Source: Thiobacillus sp. (GTDB lineage: Bacteria; Pseudomonadota; Gammaproteobacteria; Burkholderiales; Thiobacillaceae). From it: a stretch of DNA of 5,751 nucleotides. Below, one piece after another: positions 1 through 5,725 of this stretch (position 1 is the stretch's first letter; every line of letters begins with the position of its first letter). The stretch is from contig JAABQU010000050.1 in the NCBI GenBank assembly GCA_011391285.1, positions 1 through 5,751 on the forward strand. Reading direction: 5' to 3'. The position numbers and the translations under genes are program-made. The notes under the pieces were generated by a model that saw only the letters and a program-made list of their open reading frames with translations, did no database searches and was not told the origin of the DNA.

Positions 1-1
1 G

Positions 2-241
2 GCACAAGCCGACGAGATGTACCGCTACCTCGCCATCGCCAACTACGAGGACCGCTTCGTCATTCCCAGCACTCACCGCGAGGAGGCGATCAACACTTTC
101 GAGGAAAAATCGAGCTGCGGCTTCACTTTCGGAAACGGCTGCTCGGACGGCGTATCTCCCAAGACCACCCTGTTCGGCAACCGGAAAAACTCGGTTCCGG
201 TCGATTTGTCGCAACTGCACGCCAAGAAGAAGACCGGTTAA
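2..241 (+). CDS. narH: NarH, respiratory nitrate reductase beta subunit (3' end only)
   Basis: This is the last 79 codons of the iron-sulfur beta subunit of the membrane-bound nitrate reductase NarGHI; the gene starts upstream of the window. NarH sits on the cytoplasmic side of the membrane and passes electrons through its Fe-S clusters from the NarI hemes to the molybdenum subunit NarG. The visible part contains the family's C-terminal stretch MYRYLAIANYEDRFVIPS and the later CGFTFGNGC segment, both very close to E. coli NarH as I recall it. The cluster-binding cysteine motifs lie upstream and cannot be checked. The reading frame is open from base 2 to the TAA at 239-241. narJ follows after 12 bp, the usual narGHJI order. 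An internal ATG at 17 is not a start, because the homology runs through it. Confidence 0.95.
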   Translation, partial: AQADEMYRYLAIANYEDRFVIPSTHREEAINTFEEKSSCGFTFGNGCSDGVSPKTTLFGNRKNSVPVDLSQLHAKKKTG

Positions 242-245
242 GGAG
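241..245 (+). promoter_or_regulatory. Ribosome binding site of narJ, overlapping the narH stop
   Basis: AGGAG begins on the last base of the narH TAA stop and lies 8 nt before the narJ ATG. This supports the 254 start and suggests that ribosomes finishing narH help initiate narJ. Confidence 0.8.
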
Positions 246-253
246 CCCATCCC

Positions 254-916
254 ATGAAAACATTCAAAGTGATTTCCCTGCTGCTGTGCTACCCGGAGTC
301 CGACTGGCTGGCGGCCCTGCCCGAAATGCATGCCGTGCTGGTGGAAGAAGCCGGATTCAACGGCGCCGCCGCGCCGCGCCTGGCGCCGCTGTTCAATCTG
401 CTGAGCGACACCGGGCTGATCGAACTGCAGGAAAACTACGTCGCCACCTTCGACCGCAATCCCTCGCACTCGCTGCACCTGTTCGAGCATATCCACGGCG
501 AATCGCGCGACCGCGGCTCGGCGATGATCGACCTGCTGAACGAGTACTGGAAGCACGACTTCGACGCCAGCGCCTCGGAACTGCCGGACTACGTGCCGCT
601 GTTCCTCGAGTTCCTGTCGCTGCTGCCGACCGATGAGGCCCTGGCCCTGCTCGGCGACGCCGTCCATGTTCTCGCGACCATCGGCCGCAAGCTCGATGCC
701 AACGGCAGTCCCTATGCCACCGCGTTCCAGATGCTGGAAGCGCTTTCGCCGTTGGCGGCGCAGGAACTGGTCGAGCCGCCGGTGCGCGACATGGACGAGG
801 CCATGGAGATGTTCGGACCATCGGTTGACGGTGTGGAGCCCCTGCTCAAATCCGGCCCGCAAGTGGTGCAGATGCCGGCCTCGCGCCGCGCGGCCGCTTC
901 GTGCGCAACGCATTGA
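254..916 (+). CDS. narJ: NarJ, nitrate reductase molybdenum cofactor assembly chaperone
   Basis: NarJ (220 residues) is a cytoplasmic, system-specific chaperone of the TorD/NarJ/DmsD superfamily. It binds apo-NarG and holds the NarGH complex until the molybdenum cofactor and Fe-S cluster are inserted and the complex docks on NarI; it is not part of the final enzyme. The family signature is clear: YVATFDR at residues 62-68, HLFEHIHGESRDRG at 75-88, and LPDYVPLFLEFL at 110-121, all nearly the same in E. coli NarJ. The length is slightly below that of E. coli NarJ (about 236). The C-terminal 40 residues are divergent and end in an Ala/Arg-rich stretch, which is the variable part of the family. 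The start at 254 has AGGAG at 241-245 with an 8-nt spacer; this site overlaps the narH stop codon, which suggests coupled translation. Confidence 0.96.
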   Translation: MKTFKVISLLLCYPESDWLAALPEMHAVLVEEAGFNGAAAPRLAPLFNLLSDTGLIELQENYVATFDRNPSHSLHLFEHIHGESRDRGSAMIDLLNEYWKHDFDASASELPDYVPLFLEFLSLLPTDEALALLGDAVHVLATIGRKLDANGSPYATAFQMLEALSPLAAQELVEPPVRDMDEAMEMFGPSVDGVEPLLKSGPQVVQMPASRRAAASCATH

Positions 917-920
917 CCCA

Positions 921-926
921 AGGAGG
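921..926 (+). promoter_or_regulatory. Ribosome binding site of narI
   Basis: AGGAGG, a full Shine-Dalgarno core, sits 8 nt before the narI ATG at 935 in the 18-bp gap after narJ. It fixes the narI start and is the strongest such site in the window. Confidence 0.85.
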
Positions 927-934
927 ATCGAAAA

Positions 935-1618
935 ATGTCCTACTCGCAAACTTTCCTGTTCGGGATCTATCCCTACATCGCCCTGTCGATTTTTTTTCTG
1001 GGCAGCCTGATTCGCTTCGACCGTGAGCAGTACACGTGGAAGAGCGATTCGTCGCAGCTGCTGAAGCGAGGTCAGCTCAGGCTCGGCAGCAACCTGTTCC
1101 ACATCGGCGTGCTGTTCCTGTTCTTCGGCCACTTCGTCGGCATGCTGACGCCGCACGCCCTCTATGAGCCCTTCATCAGCGCAGGAACCAAGCAAATCCT
1201 CGCCATGGTCTCTGGCGGAACCGCCGGCTTGCTGGCCTTCATTGGCCTTTCCCTGCTGCTGCACCGACGGCTGACTGAGCCGCGCATCCGCGCCACCTCG
1301 AAGACCAGCGACATCCTGATCCTGGCGCTGCTGTGGCTGCAGCTTCTGCTTGGCTTGGCAACCATCCCCCTGTCGGCGCAGCATCTGGACGGCAGCATGA
1401 TGGTCCGCCTGGCCGAGTGGGGGCAGCACATCGTTACGTTCCGCGGTGGCGCGGTCGAACTGCTGGAAGGCGCGGGCTGGATATTCAAGATGCACCTGTT
1501 CCTCGGCATGACGATCTTCCTCGTCTTCCCGTTCACCCGTCTGGTGCATGTGTGGAGCGGCTTTGCCGCAGCGACCTATGTGGTGCGCGCCTGGCAACTG
1601 GTGCGTCCGCGGGGGTAA
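935..1618 (+). CDS. narI: NarI, respiratory nitrate reductase gamma subunit (diheme cytochrome b)
   Basis: NarI is the membrane anchor of nitrate reductase. It oxidises quinol on the periplasmic side and passes electrons through two b hemes to NarH. At 227 residues it is close to E. coli NarI, and the four heme-ligand histidines fall at the same numbers as I recall for E. coli: His56 (SNLFHIGVL), His66 (FFGHFVGM), His187 (FKMHLFLGM) and His205 (RLVHVW). About five hydrophobic segments are visible, near residues 9-27, 52-70, 88-110, 125-147 and 183-203. Other conserved stretches are YPYIA near the N-terminus, GMLTPH at 69-74 and IPLSAQHLDGS at 144-153. No residue expected for function is missing. 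It is the last gene of the nar operon proper; the next gene begins 105 bp later. Confidence 0.97.
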   Translation: MSYSQTFLFGIYPYIALSIFFLGSLIRFDREQYTWKSDSSQLLKRGQLRLGSNLFHIGVLFLFFGHFVGMLTPHALYEPFISAGTKQILAMVSGGTAGLLAFIGLSLLLHRRLTEPRIRATSKTSDILILALLWLQLLLGLATIPLSAQHLDGSMMVRLAEWGQHIVTFRGGAVELLEGAGWIFKMHLFLGMTIFLVFPFTRLVHVWSGFAAATYVVRAWQLVRPRG

Positions 1619-1723
1619 ATACGTTCCGCAGGTGCATTGGCTTCCCCTTATCCCAACCCTCTCCCTCGAGGGGCGCGGGGGCGAAGGTTAAGCCCAAACC
1701 GATTTACGATTTAGGAGAATGAA
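1619..1723 (+). other. Intergenic gap between narI and the SQR-like gene
   Basis: This 105-bp spacer is the longest gap between well-supported genes apart from the 133 bp before yhcC. It holds a degenerate inverted repeat (1641-1686, listed separately) and the ribosome binding site of the next gene (AGGAG, 1713-1717). I saw no FNR-type palindrome (TTGAT-N4-ATCAA) and no convincing -35/-10 pair. Whether the SQR-like gene is read through from nar or has its own promoter cannot be decided here. Confidence 0.6.
1641..1686 (+). repeat. Degenerate GC-rich inverted repeat (possible dispersed palindromic element or attenuating hairpin)
   Basis: The centre is a perfect 10-bp palindrome, CCCTCGAGGG, at 1663-1672. 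Outer arms CTTCCC (1641-1646) and GGG-C-GAAG (1679-1686) can also pair with one bulged base, giving a long interrupted hairpin. The sequence resembles the CCCAACCCTCTCCC...GGGAGAGGG palindromes often dispersed between genes in proteobacteria, but the right arm has diverged. No T-run follows, so it is not a classical terminator. It could stabilise the nar mRNA 3' end or reduce read-through into the next gene. Confidence 0.45.
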
Positions 1724-3268
1724 ATGACTCATGTTGTCATCCTGGGAGCCGGCATCGCGGGCGTAACCGCCGCCTACGCGCTGAAAGCCAAACTCGGCCC
1801 GAACGACGAAGTGACGGTGGTGTCGGACAAGCCTTACTTCCACTTCGTACCCTCGAATCCCTGGATCGCCATGGGCTGGCGCGAGCGATCCGATATCGCC
1901 TTTCCGATCGGTCCCTATCTCGAATCGCGCGGCATCAAGTTCATCCACAGCGGGGTCAAGCGCATCCAGCCCGAGGTCATCCAGGTCGACCTGGATAACG
2001 GCGATGTACTGTTCTACGACACCCTGCTGATCGCCACCGGCGCGACCGGCATGAACGACGAAATCCCCGGGATGGCCGAGCATACCCAGTCGGTGATCCA
2101 CGTCGACCAGGCCGAGCGTGCCCTGGCAGCGTATCGCGAGTTCGTGCGCAAACCCGGGCCGATCGTGGTGGGCGCGGCGGCGGGCGCCAGCGTGCTGGGG
2201 CCGCTCTACGAATACGCCTTCCTGATCGATGCCGACCTCAAGCGCCGCAACATCCGCGAGCGGGTGACGATCACCCTGGTGACGCCCGAACCCTGGCCCG
2301 GCCACTTGGGCCTCGGCGGCGAAGGCGCCAGCCGCGGTGCGGTGACCGCCGCCCTGGTCGACACCAGGATCAGCGTGATCTGCAACGCCCGCACGGAAAC
2401 CATCGACAAGGACACCATCCATGTGGTCGAAGTCGATGCCAACGGCAAGGAAAAGCAGACCCACGTCCTGCCCTATGCCTATTCGGTGTACTGGCCGGCC
2501 TTCGGCGGCGTGCCAGGCGTGCGCAACTCGACCGGGCTGGTCAACGAGCGCGGCCTGGTCGTGGTGGACGAATACCTGCGCAACCCCGATTACCCCAACG
2601 TGTTCGCCCTCGGCGCCTGCGTGGCGCAGCCAGCGGTGGACAAGACGCCGGTACCGGTGGGTGCGCCCGATTCGGTGTATTCCATCTCGAAAGCCGGCGA
2701 GACCGTGGTGCAGAACATCCTGGCCCAGATCGGCGATGCGCCGCTGACGAGCTACGTGCCGCAGCGCGCCAAGTGGCTGTCCGACATGGGCAACACCGGC
2801 GCCGCCTATCTGTCGGAGCCGCAGGTGCCGCTGCGCGATATCAACTGGATGCGCCAGGGACGCTGGGTACACCAGGCCAAGGTCGATTTCGAGAAGTACT
2901 TCGTCAACAAGATCCGTCTGCAGCCGGCGGGACAGGTCCCGTCGGCCGCATCGAAGATTGCCAGTGTCATCAGTCAGGGGCAGGCCGGAACCGGCAGCCC
3001 TGTCGCGACGGAACCGAAGGGAACGGGCAAGCCGCTGGAAATCAGGCTGCCGCAGGATCCCTGCATCGAGCTGCGGGCGCTCGCCAAGTCGCTCGGGCGC
3101 GAGCCTGTTGCATTGGCTGCCGAGCTGCTGGCCGCTGCGGTGTCCGACGCCAAGTCCTATCTGAACGCGGCAGGGCTCGAGGCGATGGCCGTCTCACGGC
3201 GTGAATTGCTGGTGGAAGAACTCCCTGAACGCCAGCCTGGGGTGGAATTCCACGGTGGCGGCACCTGA
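1724..3268 (+). CDS. SQR-family FAD flavoprotein with the catalytic cysteines replaced and a C-terminal extension
   Basis: This 514-residue protein has the two-dinucleotide-fold architecture of sulfide:quinone oxidoreductases, which are membrane-associated flavoproteins that reduce quinone. Visible features: the FAD-binding GAGIAG at 8-13, FVPSNPWIAMGWRERSDIAF at 41-60, IATGATG at 103-109, the third FAD-contact segment NVFALGAC at 292-299, TPVPVGAPDSVY at 308-319, and GRWVHQAKVDFEKYFVNKIR at 379-398, which matches the C-terminal quinone/membrane region of SQR. Compared with Acidithiobacillus ferrooxidans SQR from memory, the three redox cysteines (128, 160, 356) correspond to Ile125, Val157 and Trp351. 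The protein has Cys only at 220, 299 and 447. Sulfide oxidation by the known mechanism is therefore unlikely; the real electron donor is unknown. Residues 400-514 exceed the usual length of about 430: a Gly/Ser/Pro/Ala linker, then a helical tail. AGGAG at 1713-1717, 6 nt upstream, supports the start. It is not a NADH dehydrogenase 2 by motif, but that relative was considered. Confidence 0.88.
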   Translation: MTHVVILGAGIAGVTAAYALKAKLGPNDEVTVVSDKPYFHFVPSNPWIAMGWRERSDIAFPIGPYLESRGIKFIHSGVKRIQPEVIQVDLDNGDVLFYDTLLIATGATGMNDEIPGMAEHTQSVIHVDQAERALAAYREFVRKPGPIVVGAAAGASVLGPLYEYAFLIDADLKRRNIRERVTITLVTPEPWPGHLGLGGEGASRGAVTAALVDTRISVICNARTETIDKDTIHVVEVDANGKEKQTHVLPYAYSVYWPAFGGVPGVRNSTGLVNERGLVVVDEYLRNPDYPNVFALGACVAQPAVDKTPVPVGAPDSVYSISKAGETVVQNILAQIGDAPLTSYVPQRAKWLSDMGNTGAAYLSEPQVPLRDINWMRQGRWVHQAKVDFEKYFVNKIRLQPAGQVPSAASKIASVISQGQAGTGSPVATEPKGTGKPLEIRLPQDPCIELRALAKSLGREPVALAAELLAAAVSDAKSYLNAAGLEAMAVSRRELLVEELPERQPGVEFHGGGT

Positions 3269-3308
3269 GATGGGAGTATTCGACAAAGGGTCGCATGAAT
3301 CGACAGAC

Positions 3309-3314
3309 AAGGAG
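3309..3314 (+). promoter_or_regulatory. Ribosome binding site deciding the start of the DsrC-like gene
   Basis: AAGGAG lies 9 nt before the ATG at 3324. The competing in-frame ATG at 3270 has only a weak purine stretch before it. This site is the main reason for choosing the shorter protein. Confidence 0.75.
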
Positions 3315-3323
3315 AATCCGAGC

Positions 3324-3644
3324 ATGAGCAGCGACCTGCCTGAACGCGATGCCGAGGGCTACCTGATCGAACCGGGCGACTGGAACGAGGACGTGGCGCG
3401 TGCCCTCGCACAAGAGGAGAACATCGTCCTCAACGACGATCATTGGGATTGCGTCCGCTTCATGCGTGATTATTATGAGGAGCATCAGGTTGCGGCCGAT
3501 GCCCGCTTCGTCATCAAGCACTTGGGCGAACGCTACGGCCGTGACGCGCAGAAGAAGCTGTTCGAACTGTTTCCCTACGGCTACGTGAAGCAGGCCTGCA
3601 AGATTGCAGGCATGCGCCGGCCACGCGCCTGGAGCACGGGTTGA
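3324..3644 (+). CDS. DsrC/TusE-family sulfur-relay-like protein with only the inner cysteine
   Basis: DsrC/TusE proteins are small cytoplasmic carriers that hold sulfur on cysteines in a flexible C-terminal arm, as part of dissimilatory sulfite reduction/sulfur oxidation (DsrC) or tRNA 2-thiolation (TusE). This one is 106 residues, close to the family's 105-112. Family features are DAEGYL at 9-14, the HWDCVRFMRDYYEEHQVA region at 40-57, and LFPYGYVKQACKIAGM at 82-97. Cys92 matches the inner arm cysteine (CysB) of DsrC. The protein ends RRPRAWSTG and lacks the near-terminal cysteine (CysA) that carries sulfur in both DsrC and TusE; no frameshift restores one. It also lacks part of the KGNSKYLY stretch that precedes LFP in DsrC and TusE. 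It is thus neither a standard DsrC nor TusE and may have a regulatory or altered relay role. It begins 55 bp after the SQR-like gene, probably in the same transcript. An in-frame ATG at 3270 would add 18 residues. Confidence 0.88.
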   Translation: MSSDLPERDAEGYLIEPGDWNEDVARALAQEENIVLNDDHWDCVRFMRDYYEEHQVAADARFVIKHLGERYGRDAQKKLFELFPYGYVKQACKIAGMRRPRAWSTG

Positions 3645-3669
3645 TCCTCTCCCGCCGACTGAATACGCC

Positions 3670-3777
3670 ATGGCATTGCGCTCCCTCGAAGACCTGCAAC
3701 ACCCCACGCCGATCATCGGAGGGGTGCCGTTCGACGATCTGCACGCCATCCCCGGATCGATGGGCCAATCCGGTTAA
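3670..3777 (+). CDS. Possible 35-residue small protein directly upstream of and in frame with yhcC
   Basis: This ORF starts MALRSLEDLQHPTPIIGG and ends at a TAA that directly touches the yhcC ATG (TAAATG), in the same reading frame. About three quarters of its codons end in G or C, as in the neighbouring genes, so it looks coding-like, but in DNA this GC-rich that is weak evidence. I recognise no family; it is rich in Pro, Gly and Leu, has no cysteine and no membrane segment. No clear Shine-Dalgarno site precedes the ATG. The frame stays open upstream into the DsrC-like gene, so the true start is uncertain. It could be a real small protein translationally coupled to yhcC, a leader ORF, or chance open frame in a 133-bp gap. 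Confidence 0.3.
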   Translation: MALRSLEDLQHPTPIIGGVPFDDLHAIPGSMGQSG

Positions 3778-4728
3778 ATGACCGATCTCACGGATCGCAT
3801 CCACACCTTCGGTCGCGCCATGCTGGCGCGCCACGGCGAGCGTGTGCACAAGATCGCGCTCGATGCCGGGTTCACCTGCCCCAATCGCGACGGCAGCAAG
3901 GGAATCGGCGGCTGCACCTTCTGCAACAACAAATCCTTCGCCCCCGGCGCGCGTGATCAGCTGCCGCTGGCCGCGCAATTCGAACGTGCGCGCGGCCGCA
4001 TCGCGCAGGGGACGGGTGCGCGGCGCTTCATCGCCTATTTCCAGGCCTACACCAACACCTATGCCCATGTGGACGAACTGCGCGCGCTGTATGACGCCGC
4101 ACTGGCCGCACCCGACGTCATCGGGCTGTCGATCGGCACACGGCCCGATTGCGTGCCGCCGCCGGTGCTCGACCTGCTGGCGGAATACCGCGACCGCGGC
4201 CACGAAGTGTGGCTGGAACTGGGTCTGCAATCGGCCTTCGACGCCACGCTGGTGCGCGTCAACCGCGGCCACGGCTTCGCCGAATACGAAACCGCGACCC
4301 GGGCGGCACGGGCACGCGGCATTCCGGTGTGCTGTCATCTGATCGTCGGTCTGCCGGGTGAAGACGCTTCCCACAGCCATGCCAGCCTCGACCGCGTGCT
4401 CGAGGTCGGCGTCGACGGCCTGAAGCTGCATCCGCTGCACGTGGTCAAGCACACCCGGCTCGCGATCGATTGGAAGCACGGCGAGTACGAACCGCTGGCC
4501 GAGGCGGATTACGTGCGCATCGCCGCCGACCTCATCGAGCGCACGCCATGGGAGGTCGTGTTCCACCGCGTCACCGGCACCGCCTCGCCCGACATTCTTT
4601 TAGCGCCGGCGTGGTGCGCCAAGAAGTGGGACATCCTGAACGGCATCGCCGATGAACTGGTGCGGCGCGACAGCCGCCAGGGTGCGCGCGCGTGCCAGCC
4701 CTGGAAGGAATTCAGCCATGCCGCTTGA
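3778..4728 (+). CDS. yhcC: YhcC, TIGR01212-family radical SAM protein
   Basis: YhcC proteins are radical SAM enzymes that bind a [4Fe-4S] cluster and S-adenosylmethionine; to my knowledge the substrate is not firmly established. The 316-residue product aligns with E. coli YhcC from its first residues. Cluster cysteines are Cys34, Cys46 and Cys49 in CPNRDGSKGIGGCTFCN, with the family's wide first spacing (C-x11-C-x2-C) instead of the standard CxxxCxxC. Further family motifs are YFQAYTNTYA at 87-96, GTRPDC at 120-125, ELGLQ at 147-151, HLIVGLPGE at 187-195, KLHPLH at 216-221 and LLAPAWC at 274-280. The ATG touches the TAA of the small upstream ORF and has no good Shine-Dalgarno site, so it may depend on coupling to upstream translation. 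The 3' end overlaps ubiU by 11 bp, which suggests co-expression with anaerobic quinone synthesis. Confidence 0.93.
   Translation: MTDLTDRIHTFGRAMLARHGERVHKIALDAGFTCPNRDGSKGIGGCTFCNNKSFAPGARDQLPLAAQFERARGRIAQGTGARRFIAYFQAYTNTYAHVDELRALYDAALAAPDVIGLSIGTRPDCVPPPVLDLLAEYRDRGHEVWLELGLQSAFDATLVRVNRGHGFAEYETATRAARARGIPVCCHLIVGLPGEDASHSHASLDRVLEVGVDGLKLHPLHVVKHTRLAIDWKHGEYEPLAEADYVRIAADLIERTPWEVVFHRVTGTASPDILLAPAWCAKKWDILNGIADELVRRDSRQGARACQPWKEFSHAA
4703..4710 (+). promoter_or_regulatory. Ribosome binding site of ubiU inside the end of yhcC
   Basis: GGAAGGAA lies 7 nt before the ubiU ATG at 4718 and inside the last codons of yhcC. It rules in the 4718 start over the upstream in-frame ATG at 4652, which lies deep within yhcC and before the conserved N-terminus. 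Confidence 0.75.
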
Positions 4729-5719
4729 TCTGATCTGCCCTGCAGGCAGTCTGGTTTCACTCAAGGCTGCCATCGACAACGGCGCCGACGCGGTCTACAT
4801 GGGATTTCGCGACAACACCAATGCGCGCGCCTTCCCGGGTCTCAACTTCAACGAAGCGCAGGCGGCCGAGGGCCTACGCTACGCCCACGAACGCGGCCGC
4901 CGTGTGCTGCTCGCGCTCAACACCTATCCGCAGCCCGATACCTGGAGCCGCTGGACCGGCGCCGTGGATCGTGCGGCGAAACTCGGCATGGATGCGGTGA
5001 TCCTCGCCGACGCCGGCCTGATGCGCTACGCGGTCAAGAATCATCCGAACCTCAGACTGCACTTGTCGGTGCAGGGCTCGGCCACCAGCTACGAAGCGGT
5101 GAATTTCTACCGCGAGCACTTCGGCATCCAGCGTGCCGTGCTGCCTCGCGTGCTGTCGCTTCCGCAGGTGGAAAACGTGGTGAAGCACACCGACGTCGAA
5201 ATCGAACTGTTCGGCTTCGGCGGCCTGTGTGTGATGGTCGAAGGGCGCTGCCTGCTGTCGTCCTATTGCACCGGTGAATCGCCCAACTCGGCGGGCGTCT
5301 GTTCGCCGCCGAAAGCAGTTCAGTGGACGGACACCCCGGCCGGGCTGGAATCGCGCCTCAACGGCGTGCTGCTCGACCGTTACGGCAAGGGCGAAAAGGC
5401 CGGCTATCCGACGCTATGCAAGGGGCGCTTCGAGGTCAGCGGCGAGACCTATTACGCCATCGAGGAGCCCACCAGTCTCAACACCCTGGATCTGCTGCCG
5501 GAAATGCTGAAGATGGGCATTGCCGCGATCAAGATCGAAGGTCGCCAGCGCAGCCCGGCCTACGTCACCCAGGTCACGAAAGTCTGGCGAGCCGCCATCG
5601 ATGCCGTCAAGAAAAATACCGATGCCTTCAAGCCCACGCCCGCCTGGCAGGCCGAACTCAACAAGTTGTCGGAGGGGCAGAGCCATACGCTCGGCGCCTA
5701 CCACCGCCCTTGGAAGTAG
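4718..5719 (+). CDS. ubiU: UbiU, O2-independent ubiquinone biosynthesis protein (U32 peptidase family)
   Basis: UbiU (formerly YhbU) is a [4Fe-4S] protein of the U32 family. With UbiV it takes part in ring hydroxylation of ubiquinone precursors without oxygen, together with the lipid-binding protein UbiT. The 333-residue product is close in length to E. coli UbiU (331) and matches it throughout: MPLDLICPAGSL at the start, NGADAVYMG at 21-29, and EEPTSLNTLDLLPE and KIEGRQRSPAYV in the last third. The four cluster cysteines are at 171, 178, 195 and 234, each two residues later than the E. coli ligands I recall (169, 176, 193, 232). They lie in FGGLCVMVEGRC (the U32 signature), SAGVC and YPTLCKGR. 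Cys184 is extra. The start overlaps the yhcC stop. Its place downstream of narGHJI fits a role in making quinone for nitrate respiration. UbiV is not seen in the window. Confidence 0.95.
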   Translation: MPLDLICPAGSLVSLKAAIDNGADAVYMGFRDNTNARAFPGLNFNEAQAAEGLRYAHERGRRVLLALNTYPQPDTWSRWTGAVDRAAKLGMDAVILADAGLMRYAVKNHPNLRLHLSVQGSATSYEAVNFYREHFGIQRAVLPRVLSLPQVENVVKHTDVEIELFGFGGLCVMVEGRCLLSSYCTGESPNSAGVCSPPKAVQWTDTPAGLESRLNGVLLDRYGKGEKAGYPTLCKGRFEVSGETYYAIEEPTSLNTLDLLPEMLKMGIAAIKIEGRQRSPAYVTQVTKVWRAAIDAVKKNTDAFKPTPAWQAELNKLSEGQSHTLGAYHRPWK

Positions 5720-5725
5720 GCAGTG

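Noticed and set aside
1619..1723. FNR or NarL site upstream of the SQR-like gene
   Set aside because: No TTGAT-N4-ATCAA palindrome or paired NarL heptamers were found by eye.
1688..2872. 394-codon ORF on the - strand opposite the SQR-like gene
   Set aside because: Its product is a His/Arg/Gly/Asp-rich sequence without any family motif, as expected for the antisense of a high-GC gene. The + strand frame has clear FAD and SQR motifs.
1724..3268. Calling the flavoprotein a genuine sulfide:quinone oxidoreductase (sqr)
   Set aside because: The fold and motifs fit, but none of the three cysteines needed for the sulfide reaction is at its expected place, so the enzyme name and symbol were withheld.
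3324..3644. Naming the small sulfur-relay-like gene tusE or dsrC
   Set aside because: The terminal cysteine required in both is absent, so only the family assignment is supported.
3042..3749. 235-codon ORF on the - strand spanning the DsrC-like gene and its flanks
   Set aside because: It is Arg/Ala-rich without motifs and covers the ends of two well-supported + strand genes, so it is a shadow.
3514..4566. 350-codon ORF on the - strand opposite yhcC
   Set aside because: The composition is that of a GC shadow and it has no motifs, while the + strand encodes an end-to-end YhcC match.
4718..5719. Annotating the U32 protein as a collagenase-like protease
   Set aside because: U32 members are often labelled this way, but the four cluster cysteines and the near full-length match to UbiU point to the quinone biosynthesis protein.
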